This document shows, piece after piece, positions 1 through 6,059 of a stretch of DNA of 6,289 bases; position 1 is the stretch's first letter; every line of letters starts with the position of its first letter. The position numbers and the translations under genes were made by a program. The notes below the pieces were generated by a model. The model was not told where the DNA came from. It did not search any database and saw only the letters and a program-made list of their open reading frames with translations. The DNA comes from Sandaracinaceae bacterium (GTDB lineage Bacteria > Myxococcota_A > Polyangia > Polyangiales > JAFGIB01): the NCBI GenBank assembly GCA_017881145.1, contig JADGRG010000187.1, positions 1-6,289 of the forward strand. The letters run 5' to 3'.

Positions 1-1
1 C

Positions 2-181
2 ACCATCTCGCTGCCTCAGGACACCGTCGACCGCGACAACCGACCCATCACGCTCGAAGCGCAAGGCCGACACGACCCTTGCGTGCTGCCGCGTGCCGCA
101 CCCATCGTCGAAGCCATGACGTGCCTGCTGCTGGCCGACCATCTGCTGCGGCAGCGCGGGCAAGATATCCTGCCTCGCTGA
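2..181 (+). CDS. aroC: Chorismate synthase, C-terminal end (5' part outside window)
   Basis: Chorismate synthase converts 5-enolpyruvylshikimate-3-phosphate to chorismate, the last common step of aromatic amino acid biosynthesis, using reduced FMN in the cytoplasm. Only the last 59 codons are present, reading from base 2 to a TGA at 179-181. The visible peptide carries the family's C-terminal signature: TLEAQGRHDPCVLPRAAPIV, then EAM and a leucine-rich helix ending ADHLLRQRG. The GRHDPC block and the following R-A-x-P-I-x-E-A-M segment match the conserved C-terminus of AroC proteins such as that of E. coli. The gene has no start here because the window cuts it, not because it is broken. It runs convergently towards the kinase gene, with a 90-base gap that holds two hairpin repeats. 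The identification is firm from this fragment; cofactor-binding residues further upstream cannot be checked. Confidence 0.93.
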   Translation, partial: TISLPQDTVDRDNRPITLEAQGRHDPCVLPRAAPIVEAMTCLLLADHLLRQRGQDILPR

Positions 182-189
182 GGTTTCTA

Positions 190-226
190 GTCACATACCC
201 GCCGAGCAGCCTGCGGCTCTCGGCGT
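190..226. repeat. 37-bp hairpin repeat, copy 1
   Basis: This is the first of two identical 37-bp direct repeats set 42 bp apart. Each contains an imperfect inverted repeat. Here the left arm is GCCGAG (201-206), a bulged C (207) and AGCC (208-211); the loop is TGC (212-214); the right arm is GGCT (215-218) and CTCGGC (219-224). C200-G225 extends the stem to 11 pairs. It begins 8 bases after the aroC stop. No T-tract follows on either strand, so it is not a classical intrinsic terminator, but a hairpin this stable between convergent genes could slow transcription or protect 3' ends. It resembles a REP-type extragenic element in layout. The family name is unknown to me. Confidence 0.85.
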
Positions 227-231
227 AGATC

Positions 232-268
232 GTCACATACCCGCCGAGCAGCCTGCGGCTCTCGGCGT
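232..268. repeat. 37-bp hairpin repeat, copy 2
   Basis: This copy is identical over 37 bp to the one at 190-226, in the same orientation and separated from it by 5 bases. The hairpin stem spans 242-267 with the same bulged C and TGC loop. It ends 3 bases before the stop codon of the minus-strand kinase gene (272-274), so the pair fills nearly the whole space between the two convergent genes. Because the copies are directly repeated, the left arm of one could also pair with the right arm of the other. Perfect identity suggests either a recent local duplication or a conserved mobile or extragenic repeat family. Confidence 0.85.
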
Positions 269-271
269 GGT

Positions 272-2356
272 CTACACCGCTTCGAGCAGTCGGCACGAGA
301 TCCCCAGGAAGATGGCGCGCATGGCGTCTTCGGTGTCGAGGCCGGATTGCAGCGCCGCACGCGCGCAGAGCGAGCCGACCGTCTGATCACCGCGTGCCTG
401 CGCCAGCAACCAGATCCATCCGTCCGGCACTTGATAGGCAGCGAGCGACGCCGCAAGCCCGTGTGCGGAGCGCAGGACCTTCTCCCAGAGCGGCGCGAGC
501 GCAGCTTCCAGCTCCGAAGGATGCAGCGACAGGCAGGCATCGCGCATCAAGACGTGCGCGTCCTGTTCGATGGGATAGGTCTCTTCGCCGCTGCAACAAT
601 CGCGCACGTAGAGGAAGTGACCACGGCGCCAGCGAAATGCATCCAGGTAGCGCGCGCGCACCTGAGCTGCAACGGCGCGGTAGAGCTGCACGGGACGCAG
701 CACGCCCAAGTTGACCAGCGCGTCACCGAGCCGGCCTCTGTGCTGCGGCATGACGGCAAGTGCCATGTCGAGCTCGAGTGGCAGACAAACGCGGTTGTCC
801 ACGAGGTGCTGGCCCAACATCTCGTCGCGCTGCGTCGAGGCCACGAAATCCGGCCGCCCGTCGATGAAGTAGATCTTCTTGCGGCGCTTGCCGTCTTCCA
901 GATAGAGCATGCCAGTCTCGCGCTTGTGGGCGAGGCTGTTCACGATCGGTAAGAGTGACGCAGCGCTGAGGTCGCCACGCAAACGCGGCCGGCGAATCTC
1001 GTCCTGCGACCACTGCAACGCCGGTGTCGAGAACACACGCGAAAGCTCGGGCAGCTCTTGCGCGGGGGTCGGCGCTTCACTTCCGCGCTGCACGATGGAC
1101 CGAGCTTCGATCTCACCGGTCGTCGCGAGCCGCACCAGCTCGGGGAAGGTCACGTCCCGCACGCGCTGACCGCTCTGCAGGTCGGCCGCATAGCTGTGCT
1201 TGGGAGCCATCTCGAAGATCGACACGATCGCCGCCGTACTGGTCTCGAGCGTCTTTCCGGTGGCGCCCCCGGCGTCGCCCCCAAAGAGCGACGTGGGACG
1301 CGCGAAGCCTTCACTCGCCAGCTCGTCCGGCATGAGCGGGCAGAGCTCTGTGCGCGCCATGAGTTGACAGATTGCACTCGACGCGTCGGCAACGAAGCCG
1401 CGACGCGCACAGATCGCCTCGATCTTCTGAGCGAGCTCCCGTGCATCCGGGCGCTCGATTGGTCGCGCACGCAGGCACTGCCGCAAGAGTCGGCGCACGT
1501 CGGAAGGAATGCGCACCTTCGTGCTGTCCAGCACGCGCAGATCCACATCGCGGATGCGCAAGAGAATCTCGAGCTGAGCACCTGCGCCGAAGAGCGGCTC
1601 ACCGATGAGCAACTCGGCAAGCACCACGCCCAGCGTGAACACATCGCTCTTGCCGTCCAGCAGCTTGCTCTGCACTTGCTCGGGCGACATGTAGCCGAGC
1701 TTGCCGCGCAGATCATTCTTGCCCGTGTGGCGCTCCGCCATGCGAGAGCACGCGATGCCGAAGTCAGCGAGCTTCACGTGACCTGTGCGCGTGAGCAAGA
1801 TGTTGCCGGGGCTCACGTCGCGATGCACCAGGCCGAGCAACTCTCCGTCGTCGCCACGCACCCTGTGGACGTAGTCGAGCGCGCGAGCGGCTTGCGCGAT
1901 CACGTAGAGCGTCGCCTGCAACGACATGCTCTCGCTGCGATTCACCAGCGCGCGCAAGAGTCGGCTGAGGCTGGTGCCCTCCACCAACTCCATGGCAAGA
2001 AAGAGCTCGCCCACGTCCTCGCCGAAGTCGAAGACCTGCACGATGTTGGGGTGCGAGAGCCGCGCTGCCAGCGACGCCTCATCGATGAACATGCGCACGA
2101 ACGCGGCGTCCTCGGCAGCGCTCGGCAAGATGCGCTTCACCGCCACGCGCTTGCAGAAGCCGTGCGGCCCCACGCGCTTGGCTGCGTAGACCTCGGCCAT
2201 ACCACCGGCACCTAAGCGCTCCTCGATCTCGTAGTCGCCCAAGCGTGAATGCGGACCGATCACTCGCCTGTGCCGGGAGCCGGACCGAGACGCGTCTGCT
2301 GCGGCAGCCTCAGCTGGCTCTGCACTTATTGGCGGTGGCTTGTGCGCTTGGTTCAC
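272..2356 (-). CDS. Ser/Thr protein kinase with GYF_2-like and DUF4388 regions
   Basis: A Hanks-type protein kinase that phosphorylates Ser/Thr on partner proteins, probably cytoplasmic because no membrane segment is visible. With the GTG at 2356 as codon 1 it has 694 residues. The kinase domain spans about 40-315: glycine loop GAGGMAEVY (49-57), ATP lysine K74, alpha-C glutamate E93, catalytic HRDVSPGN (178-185, D180), DFG (198-200) and YMSPE (222-226), so all catalytic residues are intact. A low-complexity linker follows, then a GYF_2-like segment at about 390-442 (DVTFPELVRLATTGEI...ELPELSRVF), then a DUF4388/PATAN-like region from about 458 (GDLSAASLLPIVNSLAHKRE, IYFIDGRPDF) with a helical tail to the end. 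The frame stays open to an ATG at 2596, but those extra 80 codons look non-coding (arginine-rich, relatively AT-rich DNA, candidate promoter inside them), so I prefer 2356. GTG at 2263 is also possible. No clear Shine-Dalgarno decides it. Substrate unknown. Confidence 0.88.
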   Translation of the reverse strand: MNQAHKPPPISAEPAEAAAADASRSGSRHRRVIGPHSRLGDYEIEERLGAGGMAEVYAAKRVGPHGFCKRVAVKRILPSAAEDAAFVRMFIDEASLAARLSHPNIVQVFDFGEDVGELFLAMELVEGTSLSRLLRALVNRSESMSLQATLYVIAQAARALDYVHRVRGDDGELLGLVHRDVSPGNILLTRTGHVKLADFGIACSRMAERHTGKNDLRGKLGYMSPEQVQSKLLDGKSDVFTLGVVLAELLIGEPLFGAGAQLEILLRIRDVDLRVLDSTKVRIPSDVRRLLRQCLRARPIERPDARELAQKIEAICARRGFVADASSAICQLMARTELCPLMPDELASEGFARPTSLFGGDAGGATGKTLETSTAAIVSIFEMAPKHSYAADLQSGQRVRDVTFPELVRLATTGEIEARSIVQRGSEAPTPAQELPELSRVFSTPALQWSQDEIRRPRLRGDLSAASLLPIVNSLAHKRETGMLYLEDGKRRKKIYFIDGRPDFVASTQRDEMLGQHLVDNRVCLPLELDMALAVMPQHRGRLGDALVNLGVLRPVQLYRAVAAQVRARYLDAFRWRRGHFLYVRDCCSGEETYPIEQDAHVLMRDACLSLHPSELEAALAPLWEKVLRSAHGLAASLAAYQVPDGWIWLLAQARGDQTVGSLCARAALQSGLDTEDAMRAIFLGISCRLLEAV

Positions 2357-2429
2357 GAATACTTCGCTGCGGGGAAGTGCCTTGCGAGCGCATGCCTGCC
2401 GGTCGCCGAGCACATTCCAACCGTGTCGT

Positions 2430-2458
2430 ATTATTGCATTAACAACAGGCCTCCGAAA
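2430..2458 (-). promoter_or_regulatory. Candidate promoter for the kinase gene
   Basis: On the minus strand, TTTCGG (2458-2453), a 17-base spacer and AATAAT (2435-2430) form a sigma-70-like pair with a good -10 and a poor -35. It lies in the most AT-rich part of the gap between the kinase and the lipoprotein (2357-2608). Transcription from about 2422 would give a leader of roughly 65 bases to the GTG at 2356, and would make the ATG at 2596 unusable. This is a pattern match by eye only. For the opposite strand I found no convincing promoter for the lipoprotein gene: TTGTCA at 2568-2573 has no matching -10. Confidence 0.28.
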
Positions 2459-2608
2459 TGCTTTCGTGCCCGAGTGAGGATTGGCGTCGCTCCGACGTCT
2501 AGTGTACGCTTGTTGCTCAAGTGGATGACGGGAGCTCCAGGTGCGCGCGCGAACCGGGGCATGCCGCTTGTCAATCTGTTCGCACTTTCGAGACACACTG
2601 TGGTGGGA

Positions 2609-3067
2609 ATGCGCAGTTTACGAACAAGCTTGGTGGCTGGCGCCCTGGTCCTCTCTGGGGTCACGGTGGGGTGCGGCGACGCGGTCAATCAGACCTGCCC
2701 GGCAGCCGTGGGGGTATTCCTCTCGTCGTACAAGCAGATCGATGGCTCCTGCCCTGTGACCTTCGAAAGCCAAGAGCTGGCGATCTCGAAGACCGACCGC
2801 GGCACAGTCACCACCTACGAAGCGCGGCTATCTGACACCGTGACCACGCAGGTCATCCTCAAGGGCTGCACGATCGCGTTGCACCAGACCATCGACGCGA
2901 AGGGCCAGAGATCGTCGGACATCGCGGGCGACCTCCAGGTGCACAGCGATGTCGAGCTCGCGGGCACGTTGCTGCGCACCGTCTATAGACCCGATGGCTC
3001 GATCGATTGCCATGGCGTCTACGACGCGCGATTCACACGACAGGACGCCGCCGCGAACGCTCAGTAG
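2609..3067 (+). CDS. Small putative lipoprotein of unknown function
   Basis: The product is 152 residues and I do not recognise a family. The N-terminus is a lipoprotein signal: MRSLRTS, then a hydrophobic stretch LVAGALVLSGVTV, then G-C at 21-22 as a relaxed lipobox (T-V-G-C). Cleavage before C22 would leave a lipid-anchored protein exported across the inner membrane. The mature part has four further cysteines (C30, C48, C87, C134), which could form two disulfides in the periplasm, and looks beta-rich, with alternating segments such as VTTYEARLSDTVTTQVILKG. The frame is open upstream to 2249, but the ATG at 2609 puts the signal peptide at the very N-terminus. GTG codons at 2600 and 2603 are alternatives, and no strong Shine-Dalgarno is present. 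It ends in tandem stops (TAG TGA). The PLP-enzyme gene begins 66 bases downstream in the same direction, so co-transcription is possible but unproven. Confidence 0.75.
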   Translation: MRSLRTSLVAGALVLSGVTVGCGDAVNQTCPAAVGVFLSSYKQIDGSCPVTFESQELAISKTDRGTVTTYEARLSDTVTTQVILKGCTIALHQTIDAKGQRSSDIAGDLQVHSDVELAGTLLRTVYRPDGSIDCHGVYDARFTRQDAAANAQ

Positions 3068-3123
3068 TGAGCGCGACAACGAGCCGTTGAGCTCAGTGCC
3101 GGTTGCGCGCAAACTCGCACGCT

Positions 3124-3128
3124 GGAGG
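3124..3128 (+). promoter_or_regulatory. Ribosome binding site fixing the GTG start at 3134
   Basis: GGAGG lies 5 bases before a GTG at 3134. This is the clearest Shine-Dalgarno in the window and decides the start of the PLP-dependent enzyme. Its product then begins MLPTKLTLAHLPTPLF, as expected for the family. Confidence 0.8.
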
Positions 3129-3133
3129 CCGTC

Positions 3134-4108
3134 GTGCTGCCCACGAAGCTCACTCTCGCGCATCTGCCCACGCCGCTCTTCCATCACGCGGAGCTCGATC
3201 GCCTGATCGGCACCGAAGTCTGGGTCAAGCGCGACGACATGAGCGCAGGCCCCGAAGCCGGCAACAAGATCCGTAAGCTCGAGTATCTGCTGGCCGCGGC
3301 GCAGACGCAGCACGCTCGCGTCGTGATCACGTGCGGTGGCGTGCAAAGCAACCACGCACGTGCCACGGCGCTCCTGGCGCGTCGACTCGGCATGCGACCC
3401 TTGCTCTTGCTGCGCACTTTGGATGGTCGAGCGCCGCAGACCACGAACGGCAACCTCTTCCTCGACGCACTGGCCGGCGCCGAGATGCGCTTCATCACGC
3501 CTGCGCAATACCAAGATCGCGATCAGCTCATGCAGCAGGCCGCACTCGCGCTGAGTCAGAGCAGCTACGTGATCCCGGAAGGCGGCTCGAACGGGCTGGG
3601 CGCGCTGGGCTACGTCGATGCCATGGCCGAGGTGCGCGTGCAGCTCGATCGCGGCCAAGCCGGGGGTCCTGCGCCCTTCGATGCCGTGGTGCATGCCTGC
3701 GGCTCGGGTGGCACCGCTGCCGGTGTCTGCATCGGAGCCGCACTACACAACGTCGCGCCCGTAACCATCGCGATGGCCGTCTGCGACGACAGCGCCTACT
3801 TCGAGATCCGGATCCGCCACATCATGGACGAAGCGATGCTGGAGCTTGGTGCTAGCCAACCTCGCGCCGGGCTGCGCGTGCTCGATCGTTGGAAAGGCCC
3901 TGCCTACGCCGTGCCAAGCGAGGAGCAAGCTCGCTTCATCGTCGCTGTCGCGCGGGCCACCGGCCTGATCTTCGATCCGGTCTACACCGGCAAAGCGCTC
4001 TTCGGGCTTTCACAGCTCGATCCCAAACCCAAGCGCGTCCTCTTCCTCCACACCGGCGGCCTACCTGGCTTGTTGGCCGATCCGGGACCCTTCGTGGAGC
4101 TGCTCTGA
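3134..4108 (+). CDS. D-cysteine desulfhydrase / ACC deaminase-family PLP enzyme
   Basis: A cytoplasmic fold-type II PLP enzyme of 324 residues, the usual length for the DcyD/ACC deaminase family. Members split D-cysteine to pyruvate, ammonia and sulfide, or deaminate 1-aminocyclopropane-1-carboxylate; L-cysteate sulfo-lyase (CuyA) is a related activity. Visible signatures, in order: LPTPLF near the N-terminus, VKRDDMSAGPEAGNKIRKLE with K45 as the expected Schiff-base lysine, TCGGVQSNHAR holding the family's conserved serine and asparagine, YVIPEGGSNGLGALGYVD, the phosphate-binding loop CGSGGTAAG, and near the end DPVYTGKA followed by LFLHTGGLPGLLA. The DPVYTGKA and HTGGLPGL segments look more like D-cysteine desulfhydrases than true ACC deaminases, but substrate cannot be assigned from this alone. 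The start is GTG with GGAGG 5 bases upstream. A hairpin at 4112-4132 follows the stop closely and probably ends this transcript. Confidence 0.9.
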   Translation: MLPTKLTLAHLPTPLFHHAELDRLIGTEVWVKRDDMSAGPEAGNKIRKLEYLLAAAQTQHARVVITCGGVQSNHARATALLARRLGMRPLLLLRTLDGRAPQTTNGNLFLDALAGAEMRFITPAQYQDRDQLMQQAALALSQSSYVIPEGGSNGLGALGYVDAMAEVRVQLDRGQAGGPAPFDAVVHACGSGGTAAGVCIGAALHNVAPVTIAMAVCDDSAYFEIRIRHIMDEAMLELGASQPRAGLRVLDRWKGPAYAVPSEEQARFIVAVARATGLIFDPVYTGKALFGLSQLDPKPKRVLFLHTGGLPGLLADPGPFVELL

Positions 4109-4111
4109 GGC

Positions 4112-4132
4112 GATCGCGCTCCAAGCGTGATC
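4112..4132 (+). terminator. Hairpin after the PLP-enzyme gene, probable terminator
   Basis: Starting 3 bases after the TGA at 4106-4108, GATC (4112-4115), G4116 and CGCT (4117-4120) pair with AGCG (4124-4127), T4128 and GATC (4129-4132) around a CCA loop. This gives a 9-pair stem with one G-T wobble. The tail (CCGTTGTCACT) has few Ts, so termination would be inefficient or factor-assisted. The position directly after a stop and before an apparent new promoter supports a terminator role. Confidence 0.45.
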
Positions 4133-4206
4133 CGTTGTCACTGCAATGACGGCGAGCCCAGCCCGCGCTGCCGCTCCGATGTGCCTGTATGGCAAAGTTC
4201 TACATA

Positions 4207-4236
4207 TTGCGGAAATCTGACCGACGCTTGTATGTT
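4207..4236 (+). promoter_or_regulatory. Candidate promoter for the STAS-like gene
   Basis: TTGCGG (4207-4212), an 18-base spacer and TATGTT (4231-4236) lie in a locally AT-rich stretch in the 142-base gap upstream of the gene at 4251. Transcription would begin near 4243, leaving a leader of under 10 bases. That fits the lack of a Shine-Dalgarno before the ATG and suggests near-leaderless translation. The match was found by eye and is weak at both boxes. Confidence 0.3.
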
Positions 4237-4250
4237 GCGTCACAGCGGCC

Positions 4251-4700
4251 ATGACGGACTCTCTCTTCCAAGTCGAGCGCACGCGACCCGATGAGCTGAC
4301 GCTGAGGCTCGGCGGGGTGCTCGACGAGAACGCCGCCTTGGGCTGCGAGCGCGAAGCCCGAGCCCAGCTCAGCCTGGCGAAGAACGGCTCGCAACGCATC
4401 CTGTGGGACCTGCGGGAAGTGACCGGCTACTCACTCGAGGCGCGCGCGGTGGTGGTGCGTCTCCAGCGTTTCCTTGCGGACAAGGCGCAGAGGACGGTGT
4501 ACGTCGCCACTCGCCCCGAGCCTCGCTCGCTCGCGCTCTGGGCCGTACACATGGCAGGACACCTCGACGCCTGCATTGCGACCGACCTGGAGAGCGCTCA
4601 GGCCTACCTGCGCGGACGCGGCGATCCAGAGACCGGCGTGCGTCCGCTGGTCTCGGCGCGCCCCGCGCCAGTGAACGACTTGAACAAAGCCGCAAGCTGA
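4251..4700 (+). CDS. Small STAS-like domain protein
   Basis: The product is 149 residues, with no signal peptide or membrane segment, so probably cytoplasmic. The first 120 residues follow the alternating strand-helix pattern of STAS/SpoIIAA-like folds: beta strand LTLRLGGVLDE (16-26), helix over 28-44, strand QRILWDLREV (48-57), helix from 62 to 78, strand TVYVATR (82-88), helix over 91-103, then CIATDLESAQAYL (108-120). The last 30 residues look disordered. S61 falls near the position of the phosphorylated serine of SpoIIAA-type anti-sigma antagonists, but the DSSG-type motif is absent, so a partner-switching role is speculation. The ATG at 4251 has no good ribosome binding site. The gene ends 11 bases from the convergent phosphatase gene. 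No anti-sigma kinase or sigma factor gene is nearby. The fold assignment is inferred from pattern and could be wrong. Confidence 0.72.
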   Translation: MTDSLFQVERTRPDELTLRLGGVLDENAALGCEREARAQLSLAKNGSQRILWDLREVTGYSLEARAVVVRLQRFLADKAQRTVYVATRPEPRSLALWAVHMAGHLDACIATDLESAQAYLRGRGDPETGVRPLVSARPAPVNDLNKAAS

Positions 4701-4711
4701 GCGTAGGCCTG

Positions 4712-5326
4712 CTAGGCGGCACCATGCGCGCTGCCGCCGTCAGCGGCATCACCCTCGAGGTGCGTGGTGCTGTTGAGCAAGCGCACCAAGTGCGGAGCCG
4801 TGGCATCGATCTCGGTGACGCTGGCATTGTCGAAGCGATCGATGAGCGCGACGCCCGCAGCGCTGCCTAGGTGCCGGTGTAGAAGCGCGCGGCAGACGAG
4901 CCCGTGGGTCATCACGACGAGCTTGCCGGTAAGCTTGCGTTTGTGCTCGAGCATGAGCGCAAACGCCTGGGCCACGCGCAGGTGAAACGCATCCCAGCTC
5001 TCGCCATTGGGGGGGACGAAGTCCGGTCCGAACGGGTCGGCGCCGATCTCGGTATAGGGCGTGCCGCGGAGATCACCGAAGTTGCGCTCTCGCAGGAGCG
5101 CGGTCGCGGTGATGCCCAGGCCCGTGCGATCGAGCAGCGGTTGCGCGGTCATCCGGGCGCGCGGCAGATCGCTGCAGAGCACGTGCTCGATTTCTTCCGA
5201 GCCCAAGCGCAGAGCCAGTTGCTCGGCCTGGCGCAAACCACGCGCGCATAGCGGGGTGTCGGCCGGTTGAAGCACACGCGCAACATTGAGCGCTGTCTCG
5301 CCGTGGCGCACGAGCAAGATCGACAT
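4712..5326 (-). CDS. Histidine phosphatase family (phosphoglycerate mutase-like) protein
   Basis: A soluble 204-residue member of the histidine phosphatase superfamily, in which a histidine accepts phosphate from the substrate. The RHGET motif is at 7-11 (R7, nucleophile H8). R58 sits in SDLPRAR, the acid/base glutamate is probably E80 in LLRERNFGDLRG, and the second catalytic histidine H141 is in VVMTHGLVCRALL. The full catalytic set is therefore present, and the length is normal for the cofactor-independent-looking, CobC/GpmB-like branch. The family covers alpha-ribazole phosphatase, sugar-phosphate and broad-specificity phosphatases, so the substrate cannot be named. The start ATG at 5324-5326 has AAGAG about 7 bases upstream as a weak ribosome site. 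The gene is divergent from hisH across 112 bases and convergent with the STAS-like gene. The C-terminal tail (about 175-204) beyond the domain looks flexible. Confidence 0.9.
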   Translation of the reverse strand: MSILLVRHGETALNVARVLQPADTPLCARGLRQAEQLALRLGSEEIEHVLCSDLPRARMTAQPLLDRTGLGITATALLRERNFGDLRGTPYTEIGADPFGPDFVPPNGESWDAFHLRVAQAFALMLEHKRKLTGKLVVMTHGLVCRALLHRHLGSAAGVALIDRFDNASVTEIDATAPHLVRLLNSTTHLEGDAADGGSAHGAA

Positions 5327-5438
5327 GGGATAGCTCTTGTATCAGGCCCGAGCAGAGCTCGCGAGTCGGTCCGAGCCTGGGCAGCCAACGCCGAGCCTCT
5401 GGCCGCTGGGTCGATCCATGCTATCTCTGGGCTGCTCC

Positions 5439-6059
5439 ATGATCACCATCGTCGACTACAATGCTGGCAACTTGCGCAGCGTAAAACGTGCTTGTGATGC
5501 GGTCGGGATCTCGTCGGTGTTCACGCAGGACGCTGACGCGGTCGCCAAGGCCGACAAGATCATCTTCCCCGGCGTAGGGCACGCGCGTAGCGCCATGGAG
5601 ACACTCACGCGCACCGGCCTCCTGCAGGCGGTTCGGCATGCCTTCGAGAGAGGCACACCCATCCTCGGCATCTGCATCGGCGCGCAGCTGGTACTCGAGA
5701 GCTCGGAGGAAGGCGAAACCCAGGGCTTCGGGTTCATCGCCGGGCGCACACGGCTCTTTCGTCTGGACGAACCCACCCTGAAGATCCCGCACATGGGCTG
5801 GAACGCCGTGCAGGTGGAGCAGCCGCACCCGCTACTGGCTTCGTTTCCCGCAGACACCGAGCTCTACTTCGTACATTCGTATTACATGGACCCGCTCGAC
5901 ACACGACACGTGTATGCAACCACGCAACACGGCATCCGCTTTTGCTCGGCGCTCGGCAGGGACAACCTCTTCGCCACGCAGTTTCACCCGGAGAAGAGCG
6001 GTCGCTTCGGGCTTTCGATGCTGGCGCGCTTTGCAACCTGGGATGGAACACCATGCTGA
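5439..6059 (+). CDS. hisH: Imidazole glycerol phosphate synthase, glutaminase subunit
   Basis: HisH releases ammonia from glutamine and channels it to HisF, which makes imidazole glycerol phosphate and AICAR in histidine biosynthesis (cytoplasm). The product is 206 residues, normal for HisH. It opens with the family's ITIVDYNAGNLRSVKRA and has FPGVGHARSAME (43-54), the nucleophile elbow GICIGAQL (C79), ESSEEG (87-92), KIPHMGWN (115-122), YFVHSYY (143-149) and QFHPEKSG (181-188), giving the triad C79, H183 and E185. The frame is open further upstream (ATG at 5418, TTG at 5337), but the family start fits the ATG at 5439; there is no strong ribosome site. It overlaps hisF by 7 bases, indicating coupling. 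The 112 bases upstream, shared with the divergent phosphatase gene, contain no promoter I could identify with confidence. The elbow reads CIGAQ rather than the commoner CLGMQ. Confidence 0.95.
   Translation: MITIVDYNAGNLRSVKRACDAVGISSVFTQDADAVAKADKIIFPGVGHARSAMETLTRTGLLQAVRHAFERGTPILGICIGAQLVLESSEEGETQGFGFIAGRTRLFRLDEPTLKIPHMGWNAVQVEQPHPLLASFPADTELYFVHSYYMDPLDTRHVYATTQHGIRFCSALGRDNLFATQFHPEKSGRFGLSMLARFATWDGTPC

Noticed and set aside
48..296. Minus-strand frame encoding a duplicated peptide (AESRRLLGGYVT)
   Set aside because: The duplicated peptide is only the translation of the two DNA hairpin repeats, and the 42-bp period happens to keep frame. The frame overlaps the end of aroC and has no start signal.
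1058..2215. A 385-codon open frame on the plus strand, antisense to the kinase
   Set aside because: It lies entirely over the kinase domain coding region. Its product is rich in His, Arg, Ala and Glu without recognisable motifs, which is typical of a GC-bias shadow frame.
2249..2608. 120-codon upstream extension of the lipoprotein frame
   Set aside because: It would bury the signal peptide in the middle of the protein and overlap the kinase N-terminal region on the other strand; the peptide looks non-coding.
3103..3112. 10-bp perfect palindrome TTGCGCGCAA upstream of the PLP-enzyme gene, considered as an operator
   Set aside because: A palindrome of this length and GC content is expected several times by chance in a window this size, and no regulator gene is nearby.
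4732..4748. Hairpin TGCCGC/GCGGCA just past the STAS-like gene, considered as its terminator
   Set aside because: It has only 6 pairs, no T-tract, and lies inside the coding end of the convergent phosphatase, so codon use explains it as well.
5337..5438. 34-codon upstream extension of hisH from a TTG
   Set aside because: Known HisH proteins begin at the ITIVDYNAGNL segment. The extension has no family similarity and no ribosome site.
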